DNA of 64,000 nucleotides from Congeria kusceri (Eukaryota > Mollusca > Bivalvia > Myida > Dreissenidae), in contig JAPFQT010000364.1 in the NCBI GenBank assembly GCA_027627225.1, positions 62,001 to 126,000 of the forward strand. The letters are read 5' to 3'. Below, piece after piece: positions 30,118-42,777 of the stretch. Position numbers and translations under genes: made by a program. The notes under the pieces were generated by a model, which did not search any database, had not been told where the DNA came from, and saw only the letters and a program-made list of their open reading frames with translations. The number at the start of each line of letters is the position of its first letter. Position 1 is the stretch's first letter.

Positions 30118-30475
30118 TTTAGCTCATCTGAGCACAACATGCTCATGGTGAGCTTTTGTGATCACCGTTTGTCCCTCGTCCGTCGTCAACATTTACCTTG
30201 TGAACACTCTAGAGGCCACATTTATTGCTTAATCTTCATGAAACTTTCCCAGAACATTTGTCCCAATTATATTTTGGACATTGTTGAAACTGGATCATGT
30301 GGGGTCAAAAACTAGGTCACTAGGTCAAATTGAAGAAAAGCTAGAAGTCACATTTTTTACCCAATCAACATAAAACTTGCTCAGAATATTTGTTCTTATG
30401 ATATCTCGGCCTTCTTCGAAAATGGTTGCGCTCCCTTGAAACACATGGCCGCCAGGGGACGGGTCAGTGTTCTTT
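30118..30475 (+). repeat. Minisatellite family B, copy 2 (left part, interrupted)
   Basis: A full 5' leader (TTTAGCTCATCTGAGCACAA, CATGGTGAGCTTTTGTGATC) is followed by about two units. It stops inside a unit at GTCAGTGTTCTTTA. The family-B array that starts without a leader at 37239 is probably its continuation. Confidence 0.85.
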
Positions 30476-31165
30476 AGGGGGCACTATACAGTTTCTTGGG
30501 CTTCTGACTCGGCCTGTTGGGGTCTGGGTTCGAGCTGTCTTGCACACACTGATAATGTCAACACTTGAAAACAAACCAAACATCATTTCAATATTGTTGT
30601 GGCTGTGGCTTCACAAACATGTAGGGAAAAGAATTGTGCACACAGTTGCACTATAATTTTAACATGCATGATCAGCCAATTTTGGGGTTCAAATGTCAAC
30701 AGTTTTCGCGACCATTTCGGTGATTTTCAACATCAATTTGCAATTTTCCTGCAAATGCGAGCACCTCAAACACTGCATGCCTGTCTGCGTAACTTGCCAG
30801 GTACTTGATTGCAGCTCAGCAAACTGGGGGTCAACCATTCAGATTTTTCAATAAATTTCAAAGTATGTACGCCCTTTTAAATATCCTGCTAAATGGCATT
30901 CAGAGCTAGGAATCCTCATTTACGAATTTTATGTGCAAGGTGGCTCAACACATACACTGGCTTTACATAGGTCATAGTTTCGAATTCACTAAGCATGCAA
31001 TTCAAAACCCCAGCCCCTTAAATCTGATACTTAAAACTTCTAAAACACTCAAAATGCTGCTCAGTTTCACTGTATCCCTATTTATTAGAATGTTCTCCCC
31101 TTGCCAATTCGAATTTTTGGCTGAAACTGTTAAGTGCCACCTTACGTGGCATCACACTGTTCCAT
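30476..31165 (+). repeat. Direct repeat, left copy (SINE-like head)
   Basis: Starts GGGGGGCACTATACAG and contains GGGTTCGAGC, a B-box-like word. It matches 34231-34860 along its length, with about 44 bp (near 30548-30591) absent from the other copy. Runs to AAGTGCCACCTTA. Confidence 0.85.
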
Positions 31166-32447
31166 AGAGGCAAACTGAAATTATTACCTTGAAGTGCAAC
31201 CAACACCTAGCTTCCATAATAAAATTTGGATGAATATATGACTTCTTTTCATTTTATTCATGTTTTACCACCCATGCGACATTGCGGCTTTTGGCCAGAA
31301 TTTACAAGTGCAAAGAAGCCGCGCTATGAAAATGGAAACATTGCTAAAATTAAACTTTGTAACAACAGCAGTCTTAATTTGATGGTTTAAGCACAGTGCA
31401 GAAACACCTAATTCAATTTGCAGACCAAGAGCACTTTCCACATAATAACAGAACCCCATGAATGAACAAAGCATCACCAAAGCTCAGAAAACTGCTAGTT
31501 ACTCAGTAATTTGTGGTATTCTAACTGACAGTATGATATTTTTCAACCCAAACATGCCCAAGAATGTTACTAATGAACCCTGCACACAAGAAGTATAAAC
31601 TTGCATGATTCCTAACTGTAGTCAAATAATGTTGAACAATATGGGGTATACCAATCAGACCGCTAGCACTACAAGGCCCTGTCGGATGGGTCCGGAGCTG
31701 CTGGGCACAGATTGCGGTCGTGGATGTGCTGATCTTCTTAAGGCAGTTCACCTGCTGCAAAAGAGTGACAAAAACCTCAGATTGAAGAACAAGTAAACAT
31801 TCATTTATATGCGTGCAAGCTGGAAACACATGCGAAGTTACATGCATACAACTTGAATAATGTTTGGACCGGACAGGAAGCGACAATGAACGTATGCGTT
31901 TATGAGGACCTTGTTAACCGATGTACCAACTGGTTCAAAATCACTTGTTTTCCTGCATTTTCTGTGCCACTAAGGAAATTCTCCACTTGATTTGGCAATT
32001 ATTATTCTAATCTGGACATGGAATATTACATTTGTTTGCCAGTTTAGCTATTAACAAATGGCCGAGAAACTACAAAATAAAATAGCATCAGCTGCACTTG
32101 CCTGAAACCATCACATCCATTTCAACAAACACGTGTCATTTCTGTCCGAAAACCTGTTCAAATCTATGCAAAATAAGTTTGCGATTTCTTTTCAGCAGAA
32201 ATTTGATGTATTTGAACCATCCGTAACTGTTCGTTCACTAGTGTGTGCCTATGTGGAGCGCATGGGCCATTTTATCCACTCCAAGAGCATAAAAGACACA
32301 AATTCAATGCACAAAATACATAAATATACCATTCAAATGTGTGTTTAGTAGTTTTTTTTAAGCTGTTACAAAGAAAAATGCATTTTCTTTTGTATCAGTG
32401 TAAATATATTCTTTAAATGAAGCTTGTTTCAACACCTTATAGTGCTT
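31166..32447. other. Unassigned interior between the direct repeats
   Basis: A minus-strand open frame of 121 codons (31886-31521) shows no motif I recognise, and the plus strand has no supported coding region. It may be the body of whatever element the flanking direct repeats belong to. Confidence 0.4.
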
Positions 32448-33838
32448 TTTAGCTCACCTGAGCACAACGTGCTCATGGTGAGCTTTTAGGATCACCTTTT
32501 GTCCGTCGTCCATCGTGTGTCAACATTTTCATTCAAAGAACATCTCTTCCTAAACCGTTGGGCAGATTTTCACCAAACTTCACAGGAATGATCCTTAGGT
32601 GACCCTCTTCCAAAATTGTTCAAATCGTTCCGGTCCGCTGCATATGTAAGTTACAAGAGCTAAAAATAGAAAAATAGATTAAAAAACTGAAACCTTTAAA
32701 AATCTTCTCTGAAACCACAAGGCTTGGAGCTTTAATATTTGATATTTGACATCCTCTAGTGGTCCTCTGAAAAGATTGTTCAAATTATGCCCCTGGGGTC
32801 AAAACTGGCCACGCCCGGGGTCACATGGTTTATATAGACTTGTATAGCAAAATAACTTTAAAAATCTTCTCTGAAACCCCAAGGCCTAGAGGTTTCATAT
32901 TTGGTATGTAACATTGTATAGTGGTCCTCTACAAAGATTGTTCACATGATGCCCCTGGGGTCAAAACTGGCCACACCTCGGGGGTCACATGGTTTATATA
33001 GACTTGAATAGCAAAATGACTTTTAAAATCTTCTCCTCTGAAACCTCAATGCCCAGAGGTTTCATAACTGGTATGAAACATTGTATAGTGGTCCTCTACA
33101 AAGATTGTTCAAATGATGCCCCTGGGGTCAAAACTGGCCACACCCTGGGCCTCACATGGTTTATATAGACTTTAATAGCAAAATGACTTTAAAAATCTTC
33201 TTCTCTGAAACCGCAAGGCCTAGAGGTTTCATATTTGGTATGTAACATTGTATATTGGTCCTCTAAAAAGATTGTTCAAATGATGCCACTGGGGGCAAAA
33301 CTGGTCACGCCCCAGGGGTCACATGGTTTATATAGACTTGAATAGCAAAATGACTTTTAAAAAATTCTCCTCTGAGACCGCAATGCCCAGAGGTTTCATA
33401 TTTGATATGTAACATTGTATAGTGGTCCTCTACAAAGATTGTTCAAATGATGGCCCTGGGGTCAAAACTGGCCACACCCCAGGGTCACAATGTTTATATA
33501 GACTTAAATAGCAAAATGACTTTAAAAATCGTCTATTCCGAAACTGCAAGGCCCAGAGGCTTCATATTTGGTATGTAATATTTTATGGTGGTCCTCTACA
33601 AAGATTGTTTAAAGATGGCCCATGGGGTCAAAACTGGCCATACCCCGGGGCTCACATGGTTTGGATAGACGTAAATGGCAAAATGATTAAAAAAAAAAAT
33701 TCTTCTTCTCTGAAACCATAAGGCCCAGAGGTTTTATATTTGGTTGGAAACATTGTATAGTGGTCCCCTACAAAGATTGTTCAAAAGATGCCCCTGGGGT
33801 CAAAACTGTCCACTCCTGGGGGTCACATGGTTTGTATA
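32448..33838 (+). repeat. Minisatellite family E, copy 1
   Basis: Leader TTTAGCTCACCTGAGCACAA, then GTCCGTCGTCCATCGTGTG, then about eight units of 160-165 bp. They carry GTCACATGGTTTATATAGAC, TTTCATATTTGGTATGTAAC, GTGGTCCTCTACAAAGATTG and CCCCTGGGGTCAAAACTGGC. Confidence 0.92.
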
Positions 33839-34230
33839 TAGCATATATTTCATTTCCGATCTCTAACTTGAGAACGGATTGAGATATTTTAATGCAACTT
33901 CATACATAGATACCTTATAGCGAGACCTCTCTAGGGATTGCTAATGGGGAGGGTGGGGGTCAAGGTCAAGGTCACTGTAACTAAAAATAGAAAAACGGTT
34001 TCAGTTTTATTACTTGAGAACACATTGAGATATTTTAATGAAACTTAATACATAGATACCTTATATCGAGACCTCGCTTGGTATTGCATTTGGGGTGGGT
34101 GGGTTCAAGGTCACTGTTACCAAAAATAGAAAAACAGTTTCTGCTCAATAACTTGCTTAGGTGCAGAACAAACTAACAAATACCATATCAAGGGAATATG
34201 CTGACTTTCAGAAAATGCCATGTTACCTGA
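33839..34230 (+). repeat. Minisatellite family F, attached to the end of family E copy 1
   Basis: About two units of roughly 140 bp (TTGAGAACACATTGAGATAT, TTAATGAAACTTAATACATA, GGGTGGGTGGGTTCAAGG-type) follow family E directly. From about 34150 the sequence is unassigned up to the direct repeat. Confidence 0.8.
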
Positions 34231-34860
34231 AGGGGACACTATAGAGTTTCTCGGGCTTTGGACTTGGCCTGGTGGGGTCTGGGTTCGAGCCGTCTTGCAC
34301 ATACTTCAATATTGTTGTGGTTGTGGCTTCACAAAAATGTAGGAAAAATAATTATGCACACAGTTGCACTATAATTTTAACATCCATGATTAGCCAATTT
34401 TGGGGTTCAAATGTCAACAGTTTTCGCGACCATTTTGGTGATGTTTAACATCAATTTGCAACTTTCCTGCAAATGCAAGCACCTCAAACACTGCATGCCT
34501 GTCTGCGTAATTTACCAGGTACTTGATTGCAACTGAGCAAACTGGGGGTCAACCATTCAGATTTTCCAATAAATTTCAAAGTATATACGCACTTTTAAAT
34601 ATCCTGCCAAAATGGCGTTCAGAGCTAGGAATCCTCATTTACAAATTTTATGTGCAAGGGTGGCTCAACGCAAATATTGGCTTTACAGGTCATATTTTCG
34701 AATTCACTAAGTATGCAATTCAAAACTCCAGCCCTTAAATCTAATACTTAAAACTTCTAAAACACTCAAAATGCTGCTCAGTTTCACTGTATCCCTATTT
34801 ATTAAAATTTTCTCCCCTGCCAATTCAAATGTTTGGCTGAAACTGTAAAGTGCCACCTTA
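34231..34860 (+). repeat. Direct repeat, right copy
   Basis: Matches 30476-31165 in the same orientation, diverged at scattered positions and lacking about 44 bp. Ends AAGTGCCACCTTA, and TATGGCTAT follows. Confidence 0.85.
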
Positions 34861-34869
34861 TATGGCTAT

Positions 34870-37238
34870 GATCCCAGCGACTTGATTTCCAGTGATCAAT
34901 GGTTCGATTATTTTAGCAATCTTTTTGAACACTCACATGTGATGAATGATAATGATAATGACCATTTGTCAATGTTATCAAGGGAGATAAATGCTGAATG
35001 TCTAAGTGAAAATATCACAGAGGAAGAAATTCAACAAAGTTTGCAAGGCCTGAAAAGTAACTGTGCGTCTGGGTATGATGGACTGTGCATAGAAATGTTT
35101 AAAGTCACGGCAAATTGTATAGCACCCTTTCTGCAAAGTCTTTTCAATGACATATTTGAAACAGGTTTATTTCCAGAAGATTGGTGTAAAAGTGTGATCA
35201 CTCCTCTGCACAAAAACGGATCACCCCTAGAACCAAATAATTATAGGGCAATTTCATTGTCAAGTAGCCTAAGCAAAATATTTATCAATATTTTAACAAA
35301 ACGACTAACGAGTTGGTGTGATAAAAATATGGTTATTGATGAAGCTCAAGCCGGATTCAGGTCAGGGTACTCAACCATCGACAATATCTTTAATTTGCAC
35401 GCAATAATCCAAAAATATACATCAAAGAAAGGAGGTCGTTTTTATGTTTTTTACGTGGACTACTTAAAGGCATTTGACAGTTGTAACCATGCAAAGATTT
35501 GGCAATGTTTGTCGAGAAATAGTATTGAGGGACGGTTTCTGAATATCTTCAAATCTATGTACAGCCAAATGAAGGCGTGTGTGAAAGTTAAAAACGGCCT
35601 GACGGACTTTGATTGCAAAATCGGCACAAAACAGGGCTGTTTGTCGTCACCGATAATATTTTCAATATTCATGAATGACCTGGTGAATTTCCTTAAATTA
35701 CAGTCGGATGATGGAATTTTTATATCGCAAGAAACAGACAAATTATTTGTGTTAATGTACGCAGATGATGTCTCCGGGTTAGCAGACATGGCTATACATC
35801 TACAGCGGTTAATAAACAACATAGATAAATTCTGTGAGGACGCAAAATTAAAATAAATATAGACAAGTCAAAGATTATGGTGTTTAGAAATGGTGGCCCT
35901 TTACGCCAATATGAACACTGGACATACAAACATGTGAATGTAGAAGTTGTGTCTTTTTATAAATATCTCGGTGCATATTTCACGCCAAAATTATCATGTA
36001 CAATGACAAAGGAAACACTCGCGAAGCATGCTAATAAGGCTTTAGCAAGTGTATACAAATGTCAGAAATATTATGGATATTTTAACCCAAAAGAAGCTTT
36101 TAAACTATTTGATGCAATGATCTTGCCCATTTTATGCTATTCGGCGGATATATGGGGTTTCCAGTACGCAGAGTGCATTAAACGAGTGCATGAGAACTAT
36201 TGTAAACATCTCTGTGGCCTGAACAGATCAGTGGCAAACTTCTTTGCGCTCAGTGAAAGTGGCCGTTTACCCATATCTGTGACCTACATGTTCAAATGTA
36301 TTTCTTACTGGGTTAAAATTTTGCAAATGCCACCAAACAGATACCCAAGGCAACTCTATCTAGTACTACGGAATCATGACACATCGGGTAGAACCAACAG
36401 GGCAACGAAGGTTAAAAGTCTATTATTTGAAAACGGGTTTGGCTACGCGTGGGTTTCAAATGAGGTCGGAGACAAAAAAATGTTCCTGAAATCATTTAAA
36501 ACGAGACTTGAAGACTGTGCCTTGCAAAAACTCCAAGCTTATATAAACACATCCCCAAAGGCAGTGTACTACAGAGACTTCAAAACTTTATTAAATGTAG
36601 AACGATATTTATCAATTGAATTACCGTTTGTGCTCAAAAAGTGCCTTGCAAATTTTCACTGTTCCGGGAATCAGCTAATGGTAGAAAAAGGGCGACACTT
36701 GGATATAAGCCGTGAATTTAGATACTGTATGTATTGTGTACTCAAGTTTATACAGTAGAAGACGAATATCATATGTTTATGTTGTGTCCACTGTATAATG
36801 GGTTAAGACAGACGATTTTTATTCCTCAGTGGCTTAATCATCCAAAAAGTGTATATCTGTTTAATACGATCTTATCAGACAGTAACGACAAACATATATT
36901 ATTGGTTGCAAAATATTTATTTCAATGTGACAAGTTAAGAGAGGAATTCATGAAAACTCACAACACTGCTTTTGTAAATACTCATTTTGTTAGTATGAAT
37001 TCTTTGTAAATATACATTTGTCATAGTTATTGCCATATATATCATTATTATATCCATAAAATATTATATTATTATAACAGTATAAACTGTTTGTGTTCAT
37101 CTACAATCTATATTTATAATGTACCAGTTTTGTAATGTTCATTTAATAATGTTCTTTTACCACTTAAACCTGTATACTGTTATAATTACACTGCTGTATT
37201 GTGGGCCAGTGGCCTTAAATTGCCGAATAAAAATATTG
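34870..37238 (+). mobile_element. 5'-truncated LINE with 9-bp target duplication
   Basis: Flanked by TATGGCTAT on both sides (34861-34869, 37239-37247). The 5' end is cut in the region just before the RT domain, so the endonuclease is absent. The 3' end is GCCGAATAAAAATATTG without a long poly-A. A 9-bp duplication with 5' truncation is typical of target-primed reverse transcription. Confidence 0.82.
34882..37009 (+). pseudogene. LINE ORF2: reverse transcriptase and C-terminal region, two frameshifts
   Basis: Frame 1 (34882-35856, 324 aa) has the RT signature in order: PNNYRAISLSSSLSKIF, QAGFRSGYSTIDNIF, FYVDYLKAFDS (motif A with catalytic Asp), GTKQGCLSSPIIFSIFMNDL (motif B) and MYADDVSGLA (motif C, YADD intact). 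One base is missing in the A-run at about 35850, and the ORF continues as 35877-36758 (KYLGAYFTP, LPILCYSADIWGF, SESGRLPISVTYMFKCISYW). A second shift near 36740 leads to 36734-37009 with EDEYHMFMLCPLYNGLRQ, the Cys/His end. Activity would need both shifts absent and an upstream endonuclease. The class is Jockey/CR1/RTE-like by layout; I cannot place the clade without a tree. Confidence 0.92.
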
Positions 37239-39026
37239 TATGGCTATAGAAAAAGCTTGCAAACACTCTGAAAGTCACATTTTTTGCCCAATTAACATGA
37301 ATCTTGCTCAGAACATTTGTTCTTATGACATAACGCCTGAGTTTCACTCTGTTGAAAAACATGGCTGCCACGGGGCGGGGCAGTTTTCCTTCTATGGCTA
37401 TGTAGAAAACTTTTAAAAGCTTGTGAACACTCTAGAGGCCACATTTATTGCCCAATCTTCATGAAACATGCCCAGAACATTTGTCTTAACGATATCTTGG
37501 CTGAGTTCGAATGTGGGTCATTTGGGTCAAAAACTAGGTCACTAGGTCAAATTGAAGAAAAAGTTTGTTAACAATCTAGAACTCACATTTATTGCCCAAT
37601 CTTCATGAAACTTGGTCAGAACATTTGTCTTAATGATATCTCGGCCAAGTTCGAATCTGGGTCATGTGGGGTCAAAAGCTTGGTCACTAGGTCAATTTGA
37701 AGAAAAAGATTGTTAACAGTCTAGAAGTCACATTTTTTGCCCAATCTTCATGAAACTTGGTCAGAACATTTATCTTAATGATATCTCGGCCGAGTTCGAA
37801 TCTGGGTCATGTAGGGTCAAAAACAAGGTCTCTATGTCAAATTGAAAAAAAAGCTTGTTAACACTCTAGAAGTCTCATTTTTTGCCCGATCTTTATGAAA
37901 CTTAGTCATAACATTTGTGTTAATTATTTCTCGGCGTAGTTCGAATCAGTATGAGGTGGGGTCAAAAACTAGGTCAAATTGAAGAAAAGGCTGTTAAAAC
38001 TCTAGAAGTCACATTTGTTTTCCCAATCTTTATGAAACTTGGTCACAACATTTGTCTTAATGATATCTCGGCCAAGTTCGAATCTGGGTCATGTTGGGTC
38101 AAAAACTAGGTCACTAGGTCAAATCGAAAGAAAAAGCTTGTTAACACTCTAGAAGTCACATTTTTTGCCCAATCTTCATGAAACTTGGTCAGAACACTTG
38201 ACCTAATGATATCTTGGCTGAGTTTGAATGTGGGTCATGTGGCTTCAAAACTTAGTCACTAGGTCAAATGGAATAAAAAGCTTGTGAACACTCCAGAAGT
38301 CACATTTTTTGCCCAATTAACATAAAAATTGCTCAGAACATTTGTTCTGATGATATATCGGCTGAGTTCGAAAATGGTCCGGCTCCGTTGAAAAACATGG
38401 CCGCCAAGGGCCAGGGCAGTTTTCCTTATGTGGCTATATAAAAAGCTTCTTAACACTCTAGAAGTCACATTTTTCGCCTAATCAACATCAAACTTGCTCA
38501 GAACTTTTGTTCTTATGATGTCTCGACTGAGTTCGAAAATGGTTCCGCTCAGTTGAAAAACATGGCCACCAGGGGGCGGGCCCGTTTTCCTTATATGGCT
38601 ATTGATAAAGCTTGTGAACATTCTAGTAGTGACATTTTTTGCCAAATCAACATGAAACTTGCTCAGAACCTTTGTTCTTATGATATCTCGGCTGAGTTTG
38701 ATAATGGTTCCACTCGGCTGAAAAACATGGCTGTCATGGGGCGGGGCAGTTTTCCTTAAAAATTAGGTCACTAGATCAAATAGAAAAATAAATATGAAAA
38801 CTATAGCTTTGCCTAATCTTCTTGAAAACTGCTCCGAACAAGTTTGAAACTGGGTCATGTGGTGTAAAAAAAACTAGGTCACAATGGCAAAATTGAACAA
38901 AAAGCTTTAAAAAAATTCTTGAGGCCATATTAATTGTATAGGCCAATCATCACGAAACTTGCTCAGAACAGTTTAGTTCCTTAGCCTCTCAGGTGAGCGA
39001 CCTAGGGCCTTTTGGCCCTCTTGTTG
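37239..39026 (+). repeat. Minisatellite family B, copy 2 (right part)
   Basis: About 12 units of roughly 145 bp with the same two sub-types as copy 1. It starts mid-unit at TATGGCTATAGAAAAAGC with no leader. It ends with the full terminus (CTCAGGTGAGCGACCTAGGG, GGCCTTTTGGCC stem, CTCTTGTT). Confidence 0.92.
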
Positions 39027-39329
39027 AGCTTAGAATTTCGCTTTTGTTCAAATTTCACAGTGACTATAGGAGGTATTGACTTGAAACTCAAAATACTTGA
39101 TCACAGTTATGAACCCATTATGTAGACAAGATGAGGTAACTATATCAAGGATTTTGGTATAGTTATTGCCCTCTTTTCAACTTTGAATTTTAGCTGTAGG
39201 TCAAATTCCTCAATATCTATGAGAGGTATTTACTTGAAATGTAAGACACTTCATCACAGTGATGAACACATTCTATTAACAAAATGCCAGGCTACTATCA
39301 AATACGAGAAAGTAAAGTGTCCAGCACCC
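39027..39329 (+). repeat. Short minisatellite, family K, two units
   Basis: Two units of about 155 bp share ATGAGAGGTATTTACTTGAAA-type words (second TATAGGAGGTATTGACTTGA), CATCACAGTGATGAACACAT and CCCTCTTTTCAACTTTGAAT. Confidence 0.65.
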
Positions 39330-40378
39330 GTTAGCTCGACTATTCGAAGAATAGGTGAGCTTTCCTAGTACCCCCGGCGTCGGCGTCTACGTCTGAATTT
39401 GGTGAAAATTTTATTCACAAGTCTTGTAACTTCAAAACTACATAAGTAATTCATTTGAAACTTCGAATATACCTTTGTCATCAACTCCAGTGTCAGGGGC
39501 AACATTCCCCATAACTCTGTTTTGTATTTTGACAGAGTTATGCCCCTTTTTCACTTAGAGTTTCTGGTTAAAGTTTATATTCAAAAGTTTTGTAACTTCA
39601 AAACTACATAAATTATTGACTTGAAACTTGGAACTAACCTTTGTCATCAACTTCAGTATCAAGGGCAACATTTCCTATAACTCTGTTTTGTAGTTTGACA
39701 GAATTATGTCCCTTTTTCACATAGATTTTCTGGTTAAAGTTTATATACAAAAGTTTTTAACTTCAATACTACAAAAGCTATTCACTTGAAACTTGGAATA
39801 TACCTTTGTCATCAACTTCAGTATCAGGGTGCTCATTCACCATAACTCTGTTTTGTACTTTGACAGAGTTATGCCCCCTTTTCACTTAGATTTTCGGGTT
39901 AAAGTTTATATTCAAAAGTTTGTTAACTTCAAAACGACATAAGTTATTCACTTGAAACTTGGCACTAACCTTTGTCATCAATTCTAGCATCAGGGGCAAC
40001 ATTACCTATATCTCTGTTTTGTATTTTGACACAGTTATGCCCCTTTTTCACATAGATTTTCTGTTTAAAGTTTATATTCAAAAGTTTTGTAACTTCAAAA
40101 CTACAAAAGTTATTCACTTGAAACTTGGAACTAATTTTTGTCATCAACTCTAGTATCAGGGGCAACATTACCCATAACTCTGTTTTGTATTTTGACAGAG
40201 TTAGCCCACTTTTTACATAGACTTTGTGGTAAAAGTTTTTGTTCCAAAAATGTATCAACTATACAAGGCTTCACTTAAAAGTTTTTATTTTTAACAAATG
40301 TATGCCCATTCCACTATCCAAAATATGTGACAACTAAAATACTTCAAATAGTCGAGCGCGCTATCCTCTGACATTTCT
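39330..40378 (+). repeat. Minisatellite family D, copy 2
   Basis: Leader TAGCTCGACTATTCGAAGAA and GGCGTCGGCGTCTACGTC, about five units as in copy 1, and terminus CAAATAGTCGAGCGCGC then TCCTCTGACATTTCTTGTT. The leader GACTATTCGAAG is roughly inverted in the terminus CTTCAAATAGTC. Confidence 0.9.
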
Positions 40379-40550
40379 TGTTTTGTAACGCATTCACAAT
40401 CAGGGGTGTAGCTTGGTTCCAAAATATATGTAGGCCACTTTATATGTTGTCCATTGGCCTGTGTATGGGGTTGTGCGTTTTTCCAGCATTTCATTTTCGG
40501 TAGGTGTTGAAGATGTTATTGTTGTATTTTTGTAGCATCACATCATTAGC
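40379..40550 (+). other. Spacer, no gene recognised
   Basis: Short stretch between arrays; nothing recognised. Confidence 0.5.
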
Positions 40551-41372
40551 TCATGTGGATCTCTGTATCAACTAAAGATATTTAATTGAAACTTCACACA
40601 TGTGTGCGGGGTCATTTTGTGAGGTCACTGACCAAGGCCCATAACTGTGACCAGCATTTTAGCAGAATTATGCCCCTCTGTGTACTTAGAAATTCAGGTT
40701 AAAGTTTGCGTGCAACAACATATTTCTATAACTCGAGAACGGATTGAGCTATTGCAATGAAATTTCATGCATAGATACCTTATAGCAAGGCCTCACATGG
40801 GATTGCATATGGGGTGGGTGGGGTCAAAGTCAAGGTCACTGTTAGTAAAATAGGAAAACGTTTTTTGCTCAATAACTTGAGAACGTATTGAGATAGTTTA
40901 ATGAAAATGAATACATAGATACCTTATATCAAGACCTCGATTTGGATTGCATATGGGATGGGTGGGGTCAAGGTCACTGTTACTAAAAATAGAAAAATGG
41001 TTTCCACTCAATAACGTGAGAACACATGGAGATATTTAAATTGAACTTAATACATAGATACCTTATATCGAGACCTCCTTGGGATTGAATATGGGTGGGT
41101 CGAGGTCATGGGCACTATAAAACTAAAATAGAAAAAGTGTTTTGCTCATTAACTTGGGAAAGCATTGAGATATTTTAATGAAACTTCATAGATAGATATC
41201 TTATATTGAGACCTCGCTTTGGATTGCATATGGGGTGGGTGGGGTCAAGGTCACTATTACTAAAAATAGAAAAACGGTTTCCACTCAATATTTTTTTTGC
41301 TTGTAGTGATAAAGGCCCATAACTCTGACAAAGCGGTTGAATAGTTGATCGCCCTGTCCTGAGAAAGCTCTT
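40551..41372 (+). repeat. Family L leader joined to family F array
   Basis: Family L words (AACTTCACACATGTGTGCGG, GGTCACTGACCAAGGCCCAT) run to about 40718. Four family-F units then follow (CTTGAGAACGTATTGAGATA, CATAGATACCTTATATCAAG, GGGTGGGTGGGGTCAAGG). The end returns to L words and closes with GAGAAAGCTCTTGTTT. Confidence 0.8.
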
Positions 41373-41630
41373 GTTTAGAAGTATTATTACAAACTTAGTT
41401 ATATGAGTCAAACAACACAAATTGAGCTGAACAGTCAGTTAGATCCCAGCACATCCCACCCCTGAAGCTTTCGATTTTATTGCAGATCTGGCATTTTTAT
41501 TTTTCATTATTTCCGAACAAATGCGTAGGCCGCGGCCTACATGGCTTAATAGAAGCTATGCCGCTGACAAGGATGGGATAAAATACTTAATCAAGCAATG
41601 TTTAGAAAGAAAGCTTAGTTATGCCCACTT
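41373..41630 (+). other. Spacer, no gene recognised
   Basis: Contains the perfect 14-bp palindrome TAGGCCGCGGCCTA near 41526. No gene. Confidence 0.5.
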
Positions 41631-42750
41631 CGAAGAAGTGGGGGTATATTGCTTTGCACCTGTCCGTCGATCGGACGGTCGGATGGTCGGTGGGTCTGTC
41701 CATAGACCATTTCGTTTCCGCACGATATCTAGAGAACGCTTTGAACTACGATCATTTAAGTTGGTATGCTGGTTACTTGGGAGGAAAGGAAGAGGCCTAA
41801 TGATTTTGAGGTCAACAGGTCAAAGGTCAAGGTCACAGGGGCTTGTAACATGAAATTCGTTTCTGCACAATATCTAGAGAACGCTTTGACCTACGATCAT
41901 TTAAGTTGGTATGCTGGTTACTTGGGAGGAAAGGAAGACGCCTATCATTTTGAGGTCAACAGGTCAAAGGTCAAGGTGACAGAGGCTTTTAACATGAAAA
42001 CTGTTTCCTCTGAAGACCATTTAGTTTCCGCATGATGTGTAGAATACGCTTTGACCTACGATCATCCAAGTTGGTATGCTGGTTACTCGGGAGGAAAGGA
42101 AGACGCCTATCAATTTTGAAGTCAACAGGTAAAGTTCAAGGTCACAGGGCCTTGTAACATGAAAACTGTTTCTCCATAGACCATTTTGTTTCCGCAGGAT
42201 ATCTAGAAAATGCTTTGACCTACGATCATCCAAGTTAGTATGCTGGTTACTCAGAAGGAAAGGAAGAAGCCTATCGATTTTGAGGGTAACCAGTCAGAGG
42301 TCAAGGTCACGGGCTTGTAACATGAAAACTGTTTCCACCCAATATCTAGAGAACGCTTTAACCTAGGATCATATAAATTATTATGCTGGTTAGTCTTGAG
42401 GGAAGGAAGACCCCTATCAATTTTGAGATCAAGAGATCAAAGGTCAAGGTCACAGGGGCTTGTAAAAAAAAACATTTCCACTTAATAACAGATGAACCAT
42501 TTGTACATGGTCCTCAAACTATAGAGGTACAGTGGTCAGTTTGAGTAGATGACCTATTACATAGTGATAATTACTGAATACTTTGGTCGAGTCGTCAAAT
42601 TTGATAGGAAGAATGCTCGTGCAGAGAATACAACTTCTATCAAGGTAATGGTTAACATGTCTCCGCTTAGATTTTTCAGAAACAGTACACTTCTGTGATG
42701 AACAAAGGCTGCAAGTCGGGGGGCATACATGTTTTACAAACATCTCTTGT
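41631..42750 (+). repeat. Minisatellite family G
   Basis: The leader hairpin CCCACTTCGAAGAAGTGGG is followed by GTCCGTCGATCGGACGGTCG. About six units of roughly 148 bp follow, with TCTAGAGAACGCTTTGACCT, AGTTGGTATGCTGGTTACTT and GGTCAAAGGTCAAGGTCACA. The end is GGGGGGCATACATG...CATCTCTTGTT. Confidence 0.88.
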
Positions 42751-42777
42751 TAATAAAGTGTGCTTCCTATTTCACAG

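Noticed and set aside
31521..31886. 121-residue minus-strand open frame
   Set aside because: No motif, no splice context, no repeat family recognised. Length alone is not enough in AT-moderate sequence.
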